From Acanthosepion esculentum (taxonomy: Eukaryota; Mollusca; Cephalopoda; Sepiida; Sepiidae): a stretch of 64,000 nucleotides of DNA. The stretch's first letter is position 1. The number at the start of each line of letters is the position of its first letter. The notes beneath the pieces are model-generated. The model was given only the letters and a program-made list of their open reading frames with translations. It ran no database searches and was not told the DNA's origin. The translations under genes and the position numbers were made by a program. Shown here piece after piece: positions 11,401-22,029 of the stretch. Location: positions 54,095,425 through 54,159,424 of the forward strand of contig OZ038500.1 of assembly GCA_964036315.1 (NCBI GenBank). Reading direction: 5' to 3'.

Positions 11401-12181
11401 CTAAGGGAAATAAAAAATGGAATTCATCTGAACATTTGCCATGGAAATAGTGATAGAATATTGATGGCTTGCAACGATGCATCTGCAGGAAAGAAGTTGA
11501 GTATGAATATTGACTAAATAGACCACAGAGAGAAATATACTAATACAAAACTATTTCTGACAGGAGTGAAAAAAGAAAACTGTTTTGATTTTGAAACATT
11601 GAAGTTTGCAAGTGAAAATGTCTCATAAAAATGGAGCAATAATAAAATGATTTTTTTTAAAACCCAAAGGTTTTTTTCTTTAATTATCTGCAATGTTTTC
11701 TTTGTTTTTCTTCCACACAAAATAGATTTTGTTTGTAAAGCAAGGGTTGCTTTATACATGAAAATAATTCATTTTTATTCTAGAAAAATGTCAGTGGTAT
11801 GCATTATACCTCCCGACTCCAACACACACACACACACACACACACAAGGAAAGAAAGAAAGAAGAAGAAATGGTAATCTGAGAGCCACCTGTGAAACAGC
11901 TTCTGATCATACCTTTCAGGTTATGGGTGTATTTTTTTTATGGCTTCCACCAAAGATGAGAGAGACAGAGATAACTTGAGAAGAGAGAGAGAGAGAGAGA
12001 GAGAAAAAAATACTGATAAAGTTGTCTGACTCTGTTTCATTTATTGAATCCATTTTCTAACCATTGATATTTATTTTTTTATTTCCCTATTTTCTAGAAC
12101 ATTCTTTTTCAGCACATTTGTTTTGAAAGGGTGAAGACTGTGGTGAAGCCCTTTCACAATAGATGTGTAGACAGATGTCTC

Positions 12182-12185
<4 letters not shown>
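11401..12185. other. Non-coding sequence with CA and GA microsatellites
   Basis: Contains (CA)n at 11823-11846 and (GA)n at 11983-12003. Frames crossing the CA run are microsatellite translations. Confidence 0.6.

Positions 12186-12240
<55 letters not shown>
12186..12240. repeat. (AT)n microsatellite
   Basis: About 27 AT dinucleotides. Confidence 0.95.
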
Positions 12241-12243
<3 letters not shown>

Positions 12244-12289
12244 TAAATGGATTAAATCCAATAGATTTTTAATTTATTTTTTAAATGTT

Positions 12290-12500
12290 ATTTATTAATT
12301 GGATACTCATATTTGAGTAGATGCTCTGTTTTTAGTTATTTATTAAACAGTATATTTATTTATTTATATCTACTGACCTGAATATTTGAGGAATCATGTT
12401 AGAAAAATGTGTCCTCTGATAGGATTTGAACCTGTGTTATAATAGTTCTAGAGAGACAAGCTTGCTAACCATTACACTACTTTGAGTTGCCCCAAAATAC
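12290..12500 (-). mobile_element. tRNA-derived SINE (family T relative)
   Basis: Minus-strand head with A-box-like TAATGGTTAGCAAGC and B-box-like GGTTCAAATCCTATC. The body AATATTCAGGTCAGTAGATA matches 46105-46265 and is related to family T. Confidence 0.7.
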
Positions 12501-12544
12501 ATCCTTATGTAATAAAATTTGACATAGTATTCGATTGAGTTAGC

Positions 12545-14300
12545 TTGGACATTCATGCCAACCATCATGGTCCGACATCAAGGTTGGAAGGTCATGCTGG
12601 CATTCTGTGTCATAACATAGCTGATCAATGTAGGTTAGTGGGCAACCAAACCTAACTTATTGTTTGGCTTGCCAGCAGTTTTCTGCATCATGAATTCTCT
12701 GTTTGTGTATGATTGTAGAAATATCAGGGATGGGTCTTTAGAGCTATGATTTCGTTGGGTGTTGTCTCCAAGAGATGTTAAGTATAGCTCTCAGCATCCA
12801 AGTGTAGGTTCCATCAAGCTTAGGGTTTTAATTAATGTCCAAGCAGTGGCACCATGCATTAACACTGTCTCTATAGTGGCTCGAAAGAATCTCTGCATGA
12901 GGTTGTCTGGTAGATCAGATTTCCAGATTATATCCATTTTATTCAAGGTGGCCCAACCTTTCACAATCAAACTTTGGACAGATCCTAACTGTTCAGCAGA
13001 TTACTTAGGCTGTCAGGGCATCAGAAGAAAGAATCTACAGACTGCTTTACTTTTTGTAAATTTCTCTAAAACCTTTGATTCTGCACATAGAAGAAAAAAT
13101 GGAGAAGATCCTTCTGGCATCCACCCTGAGACAGTAGCTGCCATAATGATGATATGTGTCCTGGGTATGATGATAAAATACACACGGCAACAAGGCCTCT
13201 GATTTGGAGGCTTTGAGGAGCGTTGAATCACTTCCTAATTGCTGTTGTTCCTAAGTCCATCCTGACCCGGGGTGGTATTACATATTATGGTCCTGTGGGC
13301 AAATAGTTAACCCCAAACTGAGGTCAAAAGACTATGAAATTATAAAAATACATTTTTATAGTAAAAATACCAGCAATACATTTTTGAAAAATAATATTAC
13401 CAGCAACAGATTTGACTCATGGCAAAAACCCTCTTTACAAAAATACATCAGTGAAACCTGATCTATAAAATGATTTCTTACAAAGAATACATATTGTTGT
13501 ATACTCCTTTATGCTGGGTGGGAGATGCTTGGTCATTGTGCCAATTTGATAATAATGTTGTATGGTCCCCTCATATTGGGGAAGTCTTGGTCAATGGTCT
13601 CTATTCAATAATAAAGTTGCATTTTTATTCTCTTGCCCGGGGATCACTAGTTATTTTGATTCAAGTTGGAAAGAACTTCAACACGGGAATTTTAACTTAA
13701 CTAGTTTATTAATGTTGATGGATACATCTTCTAACTATCTAGTGAGGTTGTTATCCCTCTACTGGGGAGCAATTCCAGACACAAAAGGAAACATGTCTAC
13801 ATTGTTCAACATCTAAGAACCAACTCATAGAAAAAATACATTCTATATCTCTATCATTTTAATGCTCGCTCAGCCAATCAAAATCGACTTCCATGTTTTG
13901 TCTTCCATCTGACCCCAAAGGTCAACCTCAGGAAGTCCCAGCAGAGATATCACTCCTCCTAAAAATAATAGTCTGCTAAACTATTATTTAACAATATTCT
14001 ATTCATACGAACATATCCTAAACACCTTGTTGGCATTAAATAACCCATTGAGGTGTTGATATACCGTAAATAAAATAAACCAAATGAAACCATAATAAGG
14101 CTATACATAAATATCAAATGGAAACACTAGCTTCTTCAACATCAAAGCAGGTGTTCTTCAGGGTGACACCCTTGCACGTTTTCTCTTTGTTATCACCCTT
14201 GGCTATATATTCAGAACTTCCCTCAACAAATATCAACATCTAGGTTTTACTGACACAGTTTAGTAAATCTATATTATAAAACAAAACAAAAAAAAGATAC
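12545..14300 (-). mobile_element. RTE-like LINE (family B2), twin-primed/inverted copy
   Basis: On the minus strand 12545-13010 encodes the region after the RT domain (KMDIIWKSDLPDNLMQRFFR, then ATIETVLMHGATAWTL). On the plus strand 13020-13200 and 14120-14250 encode the RT core (NLQTALLFVNFSKTFDSAHR; GVLQGDTLARFLFVITLGYI). Read along the minus strand, the 5' (RT) part is inverted relative to the 3' part, the hallmark of twin-priming inversion. A family C repeat interrupts the RT part at about 13195-14100. The DF.KAFDS box is changed to NFSKTFDS and the frames are broken, so it is inactive. Confidence 0.7.
13195..14100 (+). repeat. Dispersed repeat family C, inserted in an RTE RT domain
   Basis: Begins GATTTGGAGGCTTTGAGGAG, passes GGGCAAATAGTTAACCCCAA and TGAGGTCAAAAGACTATGAA, and ends near GGCATTAAATAACCCATTGA and TGTTGATATACCG. 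RTE reading frame occurs on both sides. The middle (about 13410-13980) is unlike other copies and may be a further insertion. Confidence 0.55.
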
Positions 14301-14499
14301 TTAAAACCTTGGCAATTATGATTCTGTCATATTACTTTTTCAGACATATGCTATTCTGAAAAGTCCTTACAGATATCTTGGATGAAAATCAGCTTGTGTA
14401 AATAGGCTGCTTTTAAAAGTTGCCAGTCAACAATTGACCATCGACAAACAATAAACTAATTGAAAAAAGAAGAGAATTTAGTAAACTGCTTTGTTTAAG

Positions 14500-14805
14500 A
14501 CACGGTGGAGTAATGGATAGTGGCTTGGATTGAAGAATCGGAGCGTGAGTTCAAATCCCAGTTGAATCCATTACATTCACTTATGTGCTAATACCCTTTG
14601 GAAAGGTATGAATCCTCCTCTTCTCCCCCCAACTATGGGTAAATAGCAGGACAGACTGGGTTCTATAGCCTCCGATGGCAACTGGTCTACCGCAGAAAGA
14701 AATGACAACCTACTAAGGGAAAAAATCTGCCTCAACAGTCATGTATCGAAAGATATATGATCGCTTAAGCATGTATCCAGCATGGCACATGACTGACTGC
14801 TTTGT
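14500..14805 (+). mobile_element. tRNA-derived SINE (family S), near full length
   Basis: Head GACACGGTGGAGTAATGGAT (A box region), B box GAGTTCAAATCCC. The core CATTCACTTATGTGCTAATA, CCCTTTGGAAAGGTATGAAT and GGGTAAATAGCAGGACAGAC is followed by a tail with a TGTATCGAAAGATATATGATC hairpin-like segment ending in GCACATGACTGACTG. Same family as 42835-43065 and 55995-56285; the two 5S-headed copies share its core. Confidence 0.9.
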
Positions 14806-14924
14806 TTAACTTTAGCGGATTATGAAAAGATGTTTGACCCGGTTGAATATGTAATAAAGAACTCACTATGAAAAGAATATTAATGAATAACAGTGATAAT
14901 AATAACTGATTGGGAATATATACA

Positions 14925-15050
14925 GGGTGGGTCAAAAGTCTTTTACATTTTATATTTATTTATTACAAGTACATTTGTTTAACATCTGTTATCTTGTTTT
15001 CTTCATTCATAGATGTCTTTGGACACAGATATATATGATAAATTGTCAGT
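14925..15050 (+). mobile_element. mariner-type terminal sequence, single end
   Basis: TA followed by CAGGGTGGGTCAAAAGTCTT, the classic look of an IS630-Tc1-mariner terminus. No matching inverted end was found nearby. Confidence 0.4.
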
Positions 15051-15159
15051 CATGTTGGTGGAACAGTGTTGAATGCTTCTCTCTCTGCTTTCTGCACCTG
15101 CTTGTCATTTCCATCTACTTTTGGCTCATCCTGTACAATACTGGGAATATATACAATAC

Positions 15160-15570
15160 TTTCTTATTATATTCTTTCTTTTCATGTACCATGTCCTTTC
15201 AGGATGTAGGCGATCATGGCTCTCCACTTCCTTCCCTTTATCCTTTGCAGTTCTCTACAAGTTCCTTTCCTCTGCTTCATCCCCCAGACCATGTTCTTGC
15301 TTAAGTTCGCTAGGTATATCATGTGTTGTTTTCCCTTGTCTCTCTTTCCCTCTATTTGATCCATGAGTATCAGATTCTCCAGACCCTCCTTCCTCATTAT
15401 TGTCCCAGAAACTTCAGCTTCCTCTTCCTGATATTAAGTATAAGCCTCCTCCTTGTTTGCAACCTCTCTAAGACTTCATCGTTGCTCACACGCTGGATCC
15501 ATGATATCCTTAGCATCTATAGAACCACTATCCAGAATGCATATCCAAATGCCACAGACTACCAATAACG
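15160..15570 (-). mobile_element. RTE-like LINE (family B1), C-terminal fragment
   Basis: Minus-strand frame begins at the conserved RKEGLENLILMDQIEGKRDK and ends GRKWRAMIAYILKGHGT, the terminal segment of this octopus-type LINE ORF. Adjacent upstream codons (15400-15570) are degenerate. Confidence 0.75.
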
Positions 15571-15645
15571 GTACTTTATCTAAGTCCATAATTTTTTTTA
15601 TATTATTATTCGCCCAATACAAATAACAAGAGTCACTCAAAACCC

Positions 15646-15900
15646 TAGAATTGAAGATATCAAGATTGTAGTGTTTGGGAAAATGTCCTGCCTAGTGTCT
15701 ATTCCACAAAACGGCCGTATCATAAAAATGAAGGTTGGGTTGGTGGGAATCATAAGTAGGCATCAGATTATTTCATGAGATAATGGTAGTACCTGGATTT
15801 GGTCAGAAATCAGTCCTTTGGTGGTAAAACTGGAGTGTCCTCTTCAGGGTCCCAGGCTTGGGTGATGGTATGTGGAGGCCATGTGCTACCCAGACCACAG
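15646..15900 (+). repeat. Dispersed repeat family D
   Basis: ATCAAGATTGTAGTGTTTGG and GTGTCTATTCCACAAAACGG parallel 11210-11270 and 53610-53660; also GGTCCCAGGCTTGGG. Class unknown. Confidence 0.4.
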
Positions 15901-16384
15901 GCCCCCCTCTCTTGATCCTACCAAGAGAAAACAGTATGTGCTGGGCAAACACAGAATAACCATTCTAAAGAAAATTTACTTCATATTAGTCTCACTAAGC
16001 AAAAGCAACTGTACCTACAGAGTACAATAAACACACATGTAAGAACCAATAAGAACCAATTGGGTCGACACTACAAAATTTGCTGAAGCAAGTAAACACA
16101 AGTTGCTTACTTCCAATTCTCATCTATCTAGCCATTCGCAAGACTTTATCTAAGCTTTTATATCAGATTATACATTTATGTTTAAGCAGACTTACAAGTT
16201 AATTAAGTCTGGTGCAAGGACACAAGTGTAGGGTACACAATATGACACTTCAGTAGGAGCTCTTAATGTTACACTTGTAATACAGTTTCCACCAAAATCC
16301 ATCTACAAACCCTCTGAACCCTAATTGTGGTAAACAACTAACCCAAAACTATTAAATTTTATCAGTAATATAACACACATTAAA
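15901..16384. other. No recognised feature
   Basis: Non-coding, ends in a poly(A) run at 16382-16397. Confidence 0.4.
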
Positions 16385-16483
16385 AAAAAAAAAAAAACAA
16401 ATCCACCCCAAAATATATTTATGCCTATTATTTTTTACATGTATTATGCATTTTATATATGTATTATGTAATATATATATAAT

Positions 16484-16515
<32 letters not shown>

Positions 16516-16857
16516 ATGTAATATTTATATATATGTTATGTATTATACATTTTATATATATATGTATTATGTAATATATATAATAATATTATTATTATAT
16601 AATAATATTATTATCTATATATATATATATATATATATATATAATGTAATATTTATATATATGTTATGTATTATACATTTTATATATATATGTATTATGT
16701 AATATATATATAATATTATTATTATATAATAATATTATTATATATATATATATATATATATATAATGTAATATTTATATATATGTTATGTATTATACATT
16801 TTATATATATATGTATTATGTAATATATATAATAATATTATTATTATATAATAATAT

Positions 16858-16888
<31 letters not shown>

Positions 16889-16960
16889 GATATATATATA
16901 TATATATATGTTATGTATTATGCATTTTATATATATATACATATATATATATATACTGAT
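16385..16960. repeat. AT-only higher-order tandem repeat
   Basis: About five units of roughly 100-128 bp. The marker TGTATTATGCAT / GTTATGTATTATACAT occurs at about 16436, 16535, 16663, 16784 and 16910. Each unit combines TATA runs with a palindromic TAATATTATTATTATATAAT-type block. Confidence 0.85.
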
Positions 16961-17574
16961 TCAAATACACTCTAACTACAAACAAGATGAAATATCCTAA
17001 AAAAACTCATAAGTACTAATATATCCCCCACTGATACCAGTAAAGAAATCAAACTAATTATATATGATATTAAATTTAATACAACCAACTTAATCACCCG
17101 CAATAACTCTTCTCCATCAACTAAACTTTTGCAAAAGACCAACATTGTATATCAATTTAAATGTCCTTTGGGAGATTGTATCACTGACAAAAAAGTAAAT
17201 AATATATATATTTTGGTTTCACAACAACTTTATTGAGGAGGCTAATATTACACATGCCAGATTCAAGTTCCATAGCCCAACATTTAAAGGAACATTCCTG
17301 TCCACATGCATGATTTAGAGAAATATTAATTGATAAAACAAGTATGGCACAAAAATTAGTTGATCCTCACTCCACACATAAAAATTATAACTTTCAGATG
17401 AACATAGCAATTTTGTCTTTGGAAATAATGAACATTACATCTTTGTAAAACAATATGCATTGACACAGTAATTTTCTCTTTTTTAATACTGACACCAAAA
17501 ATCCAAGAATATTAATGGATCCTATTGAAAATAAGCAGACAAAACTTGTCTAAATTATTCAATGAAACTTGTCT

Positions 17575-17578
<4 letters not shown>
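16961..17578. other. No recognised gene
   Basis: AT-rich with scattered short frames; no family match seen. Confidence 0.4.

Positions 17579-17614
<36 letters not shown>
17579..17614. repeat. (AT)n microsatellite
   Basis: About 18 AT dinucleotides. Confidence 0.95.
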
Positions 17615-17617
<3 letters not shown>

Positions 17618-17789
17618 GAAATATAGTCTTAAGATGTGCTATAATTTTTGGGATAAAGTGCTCTATATCAGAGATAGAGCTTGTGTAAATATAAAAGTGA
17701 ACATAGAAGTCAACACTTAGTCGACAGTCTGTTTCATGCTAGGATTGCATCTAGCATGAAACAATTTTGGATTGTTTGGATGAACTCAC

Positions 17790-18085
17790 CACTATAGACT
17801 TTATGAATTTAAGTGCAGTATTAGATTGGCAACAATGTCTCATCATTTTACAGTTGAATTAGATGCATCTGTAAATTCTATGCTAGCAGTTTCTTTTCTT
17901 GCATTTCTTGCTTGTGGAACTCACTTCCATGCTTTGCAGCCAATTTTGATCTTCAAAAATGTAAATGTAATGGTTGTTCTCTCTCTTTAATAAGATTTCT
18001 CTTTTTTTTTATTCTTTCAACTTGGTAACCTATTGTGTCTTAGTGGCTTTATTGCCTTGCTTAGGATGAAATGATTTTAAAAAGA
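17790..18085 (+). mobile_element. LINE family A, 3' end
   Basis: TTTATGAATTTAAGTGCAGT, ATTTCTTGCTTGTGGAACTC, TTCAAAAATGTAAATGTAAT and the terminus TGTCTTAGTGGCTTTATTGC, TGAAATGATTTTAAAAAG. Confidence 0.85.
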
Positions 18086-18087
18086 TT

Positions 18088-18426
18088 ACTTGCATGGCAA
18101 ACTAGAACTTTTTTGGCATCATAAGAAAAAATTATTTGGGGATGTCAAGAATGCTCTCCCTAGAATAAAATATGGAGGAGGTTGTGAGTCATACTTTGGG
18201 AGTTGTTTCTCAGAAAAAGGAACAGAAATCCTGCTAAGAGTTAATGGTATCAGTAAAAGAAAAGGATTACTTTGAAATATTGGATGGCAACTTGAAAGTG
18301 TCTGTTAAAAATGTGAAACTGAAAGCATGGTTGGAGTTTTATCTATGACAATGATCCAAAACATATTATCTAAAATAGTTCTGAAATATCTAAAAGATGA
18401 AAATGTAAATGGCTTCACAGAGGAAG

Positions 18427-18440
<14 letters not shown>
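18088..18440 (+). mobile_element. Tc1-like transposase remnant (DDE region)
   Basis: The frame gives ELFWHHKKKLFGDVKNALPR, then IKYGGGCESYFGSCFSEKGT. This corresponds to the Tc1 segment 'LFGhN..r.VW....f...ntiPTvKhGGGSiM.WGCFs..G'. After a stop and frame change near 18275, a second piece reads IYDNDPKH, the 'QQDNDPKHts' motif holding the second catalytic Asp. Stops and shifts make it a pseudogene. It follows a LINE A terminus and precedes an RTE fragment. Confidence 0.75.
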
Positions 18441-18457
<17 letters not shown>

Positions 18458-18465
18458 AAGAGAAG
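18421..18465. repeat. (GATA)n/(GA)n microsatellite
   Basis: Five GATA units followed by GA repeats. Confidence 0.85.
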
Positions 18466-18589
18466 AAAAATTTGAGGATGTGGAAAAATGGGAGGGGAAA
18501 TTTTTTTTTTTTTTCAGCTTATCCACCTTTTGAAGGTTATTTACAGTCAGCACATATTTTTAGATTGTAAGAATTTTTTTTGGAGATAA

Positions 18590-19175
18590 TGATTTACTGA
18601 TACAAGTCTTCATTCTTTTGTTAATAACCATGCATTCTGTCTTCTTACGGTTTATGTTTAGTCCTTTCTTCTTGCTTTCCTTCACTACCATCTGTATGAG
18701 CTTTTTGTAGTTTTCTTTCTGTGTCTGTTATCAGGACTGTCTCATCTTTGATCATATGTTGTTAAGATTGTGACCACCAATACTGAATCCTGGTAGGACA
18801 TAATTTTCTCTGAATTGCCTCACTTTATACGTTGAATAAGTTCAGAGAGTAAGATGTTGAGGATAATATGTACTGAACATGTGAGCAAGGTTTTAGAGAA
18901 AATGGAAACAAAAAGAAAACTTAACATCAAGAAGACAGTTGAAATTTCTGGGGTACATAATGAAGAAGGGTTTGGAGGATCTGTTACTCAAAGGACAGAT
19001 TGAGTGCAAGAGGAATAGAGAAAAACAATGCATAACATACTTGATGAGGTTGAGAAAATAGATGGTGGAACATTGTGTAGAAATAAAGAAAAGAATTTAT
19101 TTAGGTCTGCATGGGACAGGAAATTCTGGAGAGCCATGATCATCAACATCCTCAGGGGACACAGGACATAAAGAA
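18590..19175 (+). mobile_element. RTE-like LINE (family B1), twin-primed/inverted copy
   Basis: The minus strand of about 18590-18800 encodes the RT C-terminal side (KLIQMVVKESKKKGLNINRK then KTECMVI). The plus strand of about 18845-19175 encodes the ORF end (CTEHVSKVLEKMETKRK; RSAWDRKFWRAMIINILRGH). The 5' part is inverted relative to the 3' part. Frames are interrupted by stops. Confidence 0.7.
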
Positions 19176-19199
19176 GGAAATACAAGTCTTACTAATTAA

Positions 19200-19335
19200 T
19201 CCATAGTTGGGGGAGAAGAGGAGGATTTATGCTTTTCTTAAGGGTATTTGTGTGCAAATGAATATAACAAACTCGGCTGGAATTGGAACTCAGCTTACCA
19301 ATTTCCAATTCTGGGCTGTTATCCTGCACATTCAT
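19200..19335 (-). mobile_element. Composite SINE, tRNA/family S core part
   Basis: Minus strand continues from the 5S-like head into GGATAACAGCCCAGAATTGG (tRNA-like), GAGTTCCAATTCCAGC (B-box position), TATATTCATTTGCACACAAA and ACCCTTAAGAAAAGCATAAA, the family S core. Confidence 0.8.
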
Positions 19336-19450
19336 GCTTACAACACCAGGCATTCCTAAATGGTCACCCATCCAGGTACAGATTAGGCCTGACATTGCTT
19401 AACTTTGGTGATTATGCAAGAATCGGTATTTCAATGTGATATGGCCGTAC
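19336..19450 (-). mobile_element. 5S rRNA-like head of composite SINE
   Basis: The minus strand begins GTACGGCCATATCACATTGA and has AAGTTAAGCAATGTCAGGCC (5S box A region), TGTACCTGGATGGGTGACCA (box C region) and GGTGTTGTAAGC (5S 3' end). The order and spacing match eukaryotic 5S rRNA over about 115 nt. Mid-region divergence rules out a functional 5S gene. Confidence 0.85.
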
Positions 19451-20319
19451 GTAGGGAAGAATGTAGAGAAAGGTAGAGAAATATTCATATTTTCCCTCTC
19501 TATATATGTTAGAAAGAGAAAGAATGGCAGAGGAATTATCTTAGGGTTGTTCTGGCATGTCCTGATGTGTGCAGACGAAACTGTTGCAATAGTCAGTAAG
19601 ACTTAATGATTGTATCTTTGCTATTTTCTCCCCCTTTCTCGAACTGTTTTTACATTTCCATTTTTCAGCTCGCTCTTGCGTAGGAGTTGATATAAAGTAA
19701 TTGTGATGTAATGCCAACATTTCTGCTTATATTGGCTCAACCTCCAGCAAAGAAACCTGTTTTTATTTTTGTTTTGGTTTTTTATTGTTTGGGAAGGGGT
19801 TGGAAGGAAGAAACGATGGACTCTCTCTTTTCATCTTTAACTTTGCCAGTTCTACAAGCCAATTTGTAAGGGTGTGGTTGGGTTGGGAACAGGTGTGAGC
19901 ACTTGTGGTAGGGGGCCTGAGTTATTAGATGAGTTTCCATAGTCAGGCAAGAGAAACAATATCTTGGCTTGGTGTCTGAGCCACACTCTCTCTCTCTCTG
20001 TCTCTCTAACTTTGTCTCTCCAATTTTTCTGTCTGTATGTCACTTCTCTCTTCATATATCTTCTTTCTGTCATATTTTTCTCCCCCCATTTTCGGCTTAA
20101 CTTTCTTTTTCTTTACACATTTTTTCTCTCTGGTGCTGCTTCTCACTCTATTATTTTCTCTCTCTGTCTTTCTCATAAATTTTTATTGGCATGTTTAGTT
20201 GGTAGCATTTCATTGTATTTCTTCTTTTATTTTTTAATTTTCTTCTGAATGTGTCATTTTTTTCATCGGTTGAAATAAGCTTATTCCCCATATGAGGTGA
20301 TTTTGTATTTTATTGTGTA

Positions 20320-20324
<5 letters not shown>
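19451..20324. other. No recognised gene; pyrimidine-rich stretch
   Basis: CT-rich from about 19980 to 20220. Opposite-strand basic frames derive from this composition. Confidence 0.5.

Positions 20325-20362
<38 letters not shown>
20325..20362. repeat. (TA)n microsatellite followed by (TAA)n
   Basis: About 19 TA dinucleotides, then ATAATAATAATAATA abutting the 3' end of the minus-strand SINE. Confidence 0.95.
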
Positions 20363-20367
<5 letters not shown>

Positions 20368-20388
20368 TATAATAATAATAATAATAGC

Positions 20389-20869
20389 TGGCCACTCGGA
20401 TTTGAGGATACCTGTCTACTAGGGCAGCTAGCCAATCCCTATTGCAAACGCTCACTCAGGCACATTTTGTGTTTGTTCAACACCCACAGAGCCCACCTGT
20501 GGTTTATACTGCAACTATGCTGAGCAGACCTTAGTTACAGTTTCTTGGAGAGAGTGTGTTATCTGTCATGATCAACAATGTGAACAAGATCAGCACACCC
20601 AAACCCTCGGTCACGATGACTTGTGACTTCATGCTAGCACAGCTATCGATGGCTCCCAAGTGTTCCATCTACCCACTTTCACTCACAAGGCTTGGGTCAA
20701 CCAGTGGTATGGTTTTCAGTCACTTTCCAAAGGTACTGCATGCTGGGATTGCCCCTTCCCCCCGACTGATAACATCAGGGAGTCTCCTTCCTGACAAATC
20801 AACTGCGGTGAGATTCAAACCCAAGTCTCATGGTCAGAAAGCGAACGTTCTAACCACTCAGCCACGTGC

Positions 20870-20872
<3 letters not shown>
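20389..20872 (-). mobile_element. Long tRNA-derived SINE (family L1S), full length
   Basis: Minus strand starts TGGGCACGTGGCTGAGTGGT (A box region), B box GGGTTTGAATCTCACCGCAG, then GTTGATTTGTCAGGAAGGAG, CATACCACTGGTTGACCCAA, CCATCGATAGCTGTGCTAGC and ends GAGTGGCCAGC with an ATT repeat tail. The tRNA-like head is intact enough to show both Pol III boxes. This is the best full-length reference copy in the window. Confidence 0.9.

Positions 20873-20908
<36 letters not shown>
20873..20908. repeat. (TA)n microsatellite
   Basis: About 18 TA dinucleotides between the SINE head and a large inverted repeat. Confidence 0.95.
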
Positions 20909-20911
<3 letters not shown>

Positions 20912-20937
20912 GTATTTAGGCAGCAATCCTTCTTTCA

Positions 20938-21580
20938 TGCACATTTCATTAAAAACGACTGACAAGGTGCTTTTATTTAGTTTTTTTATATAATTTCTCA
21001 TGCGATCTAATAAAGTTTTTCTTTTCAGAGGATAAATTATATAAAAACTGTCTGAATGTTCTTTTTATTTGAGCGCTTTTGGCTATATATTTAGCCATTT
21101 TCAAGGATTATATTTCTACTGTTAGAATTAGAAATAGAAATAGTTTATATGTATGTTTTATAAAGTGATTTTAATTATTCGGAATATACTTGTCGACAAC
21201 ACTAATATAATAGCATCATCCACTTGCAAAAAAAGGCTAAAAATAATGGAAGCCTTACTAATAAAAACAAACAAACCAACACTTAATAATATTAACTTTG
21301 AACATGGACATAATATCTTGACCGTGTTTTGAAAAAAAAAAAAAAAAAATGAATCACTTTATAAAACATACATAGAACAAACTATTTCTATTTCTAATTC
21401 TAACAGTTGAAATATAATCCTTGAAAATGGCTAAATGTATAGCTGAAAGCGCTTTGATAAAAAGAACATTCGGACAGTTTTTATATAATTTATCCTCTGA
21501 AAAGAAAAACTTTATTAGATCGCACGAGAAATTATATAAAAAACTAAATAAAAGCACCTTGTCAGTCATTTTTAATGAAA

Positions 21581-21586
<6 letters not shown>
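20938..21586. repeat. Large inverted repeat, arms about 233-235 bp
   Basis: Left arm 20938-21170 and right arm 21352-21586 are reverse complements with few differences. The spacer is about 181 bp and contains an 18-A run. Outer ends abut (TA)n arrays at 20873-20908 and 21587-21630. Each arm carries a TTGAAAATGGCTAAATNTATAGC hairpin motif (21072-21106 and 21420-21451). A reduced relative of the outer end lies at 48752-48802. Confidence 0.9.

Positions 21587-21630
<44 letters not shown>
21587..21630. repeat. (TA)n microsatellite
   Basis: About 22 TA dinucleotides ending in GTGTGTG. Confidence 0.95.
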
Positions 21631-21633
<3 letters not shown>

Positions 21634-21839
21634 TGTGTGATCGATAAATTGTCATCTAAATTATGCAAAAGTGAGAATAACACTGTTATCTCATTTTAAC
21701 AAAATAACACAAAAATAATTTGAAATGCTAAAGTGTAAATTTATTCAATATTGCCATTGGCTTCAACCATATCCTCCAGATGATTTCGGAATCCCTTGAA
21801 ACTCTTCTGGATGATCTCCTTGTTTAATTGGTGAATGCT

Positions 21840-22015
21840 GTCATAATCCTTGCCTTCAGTTAATCCTACTATTTATCTCATAGCTGGGGAGAGAAGAGAT
21901 GGCTTCATACCTTTCTCAAGTATATATGACTGTAAGTGAATGTAATGAACCCAACTGGAATTTGAACTTGGCTCTCCGATTTCTCATTCTGAGCTGCTAT
22001 CAATTACACCATCCA
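21840..22015 (-). mobile_element. tRNA-derived SINE (family S), 5' part
   Basis: Minus strand: tRNA-like head with B box AGTTCAAATTCCAG, then CATTCACTTACAGTCATATA, CTTGAGAAAGGTATGAAGCC and CCCAGCTATGAGATAAATAG. Head faces the plus-strand family S copy that begins at 22030. Confidence 0.8.
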
Positions 22016-22029
22016 CACACCCACAAACA

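Noticed and set aside
11514..11979. Frames of 81 and 110 codons around a CA run
   Set aside because: Cross a microsatellite; no domain or splice context.
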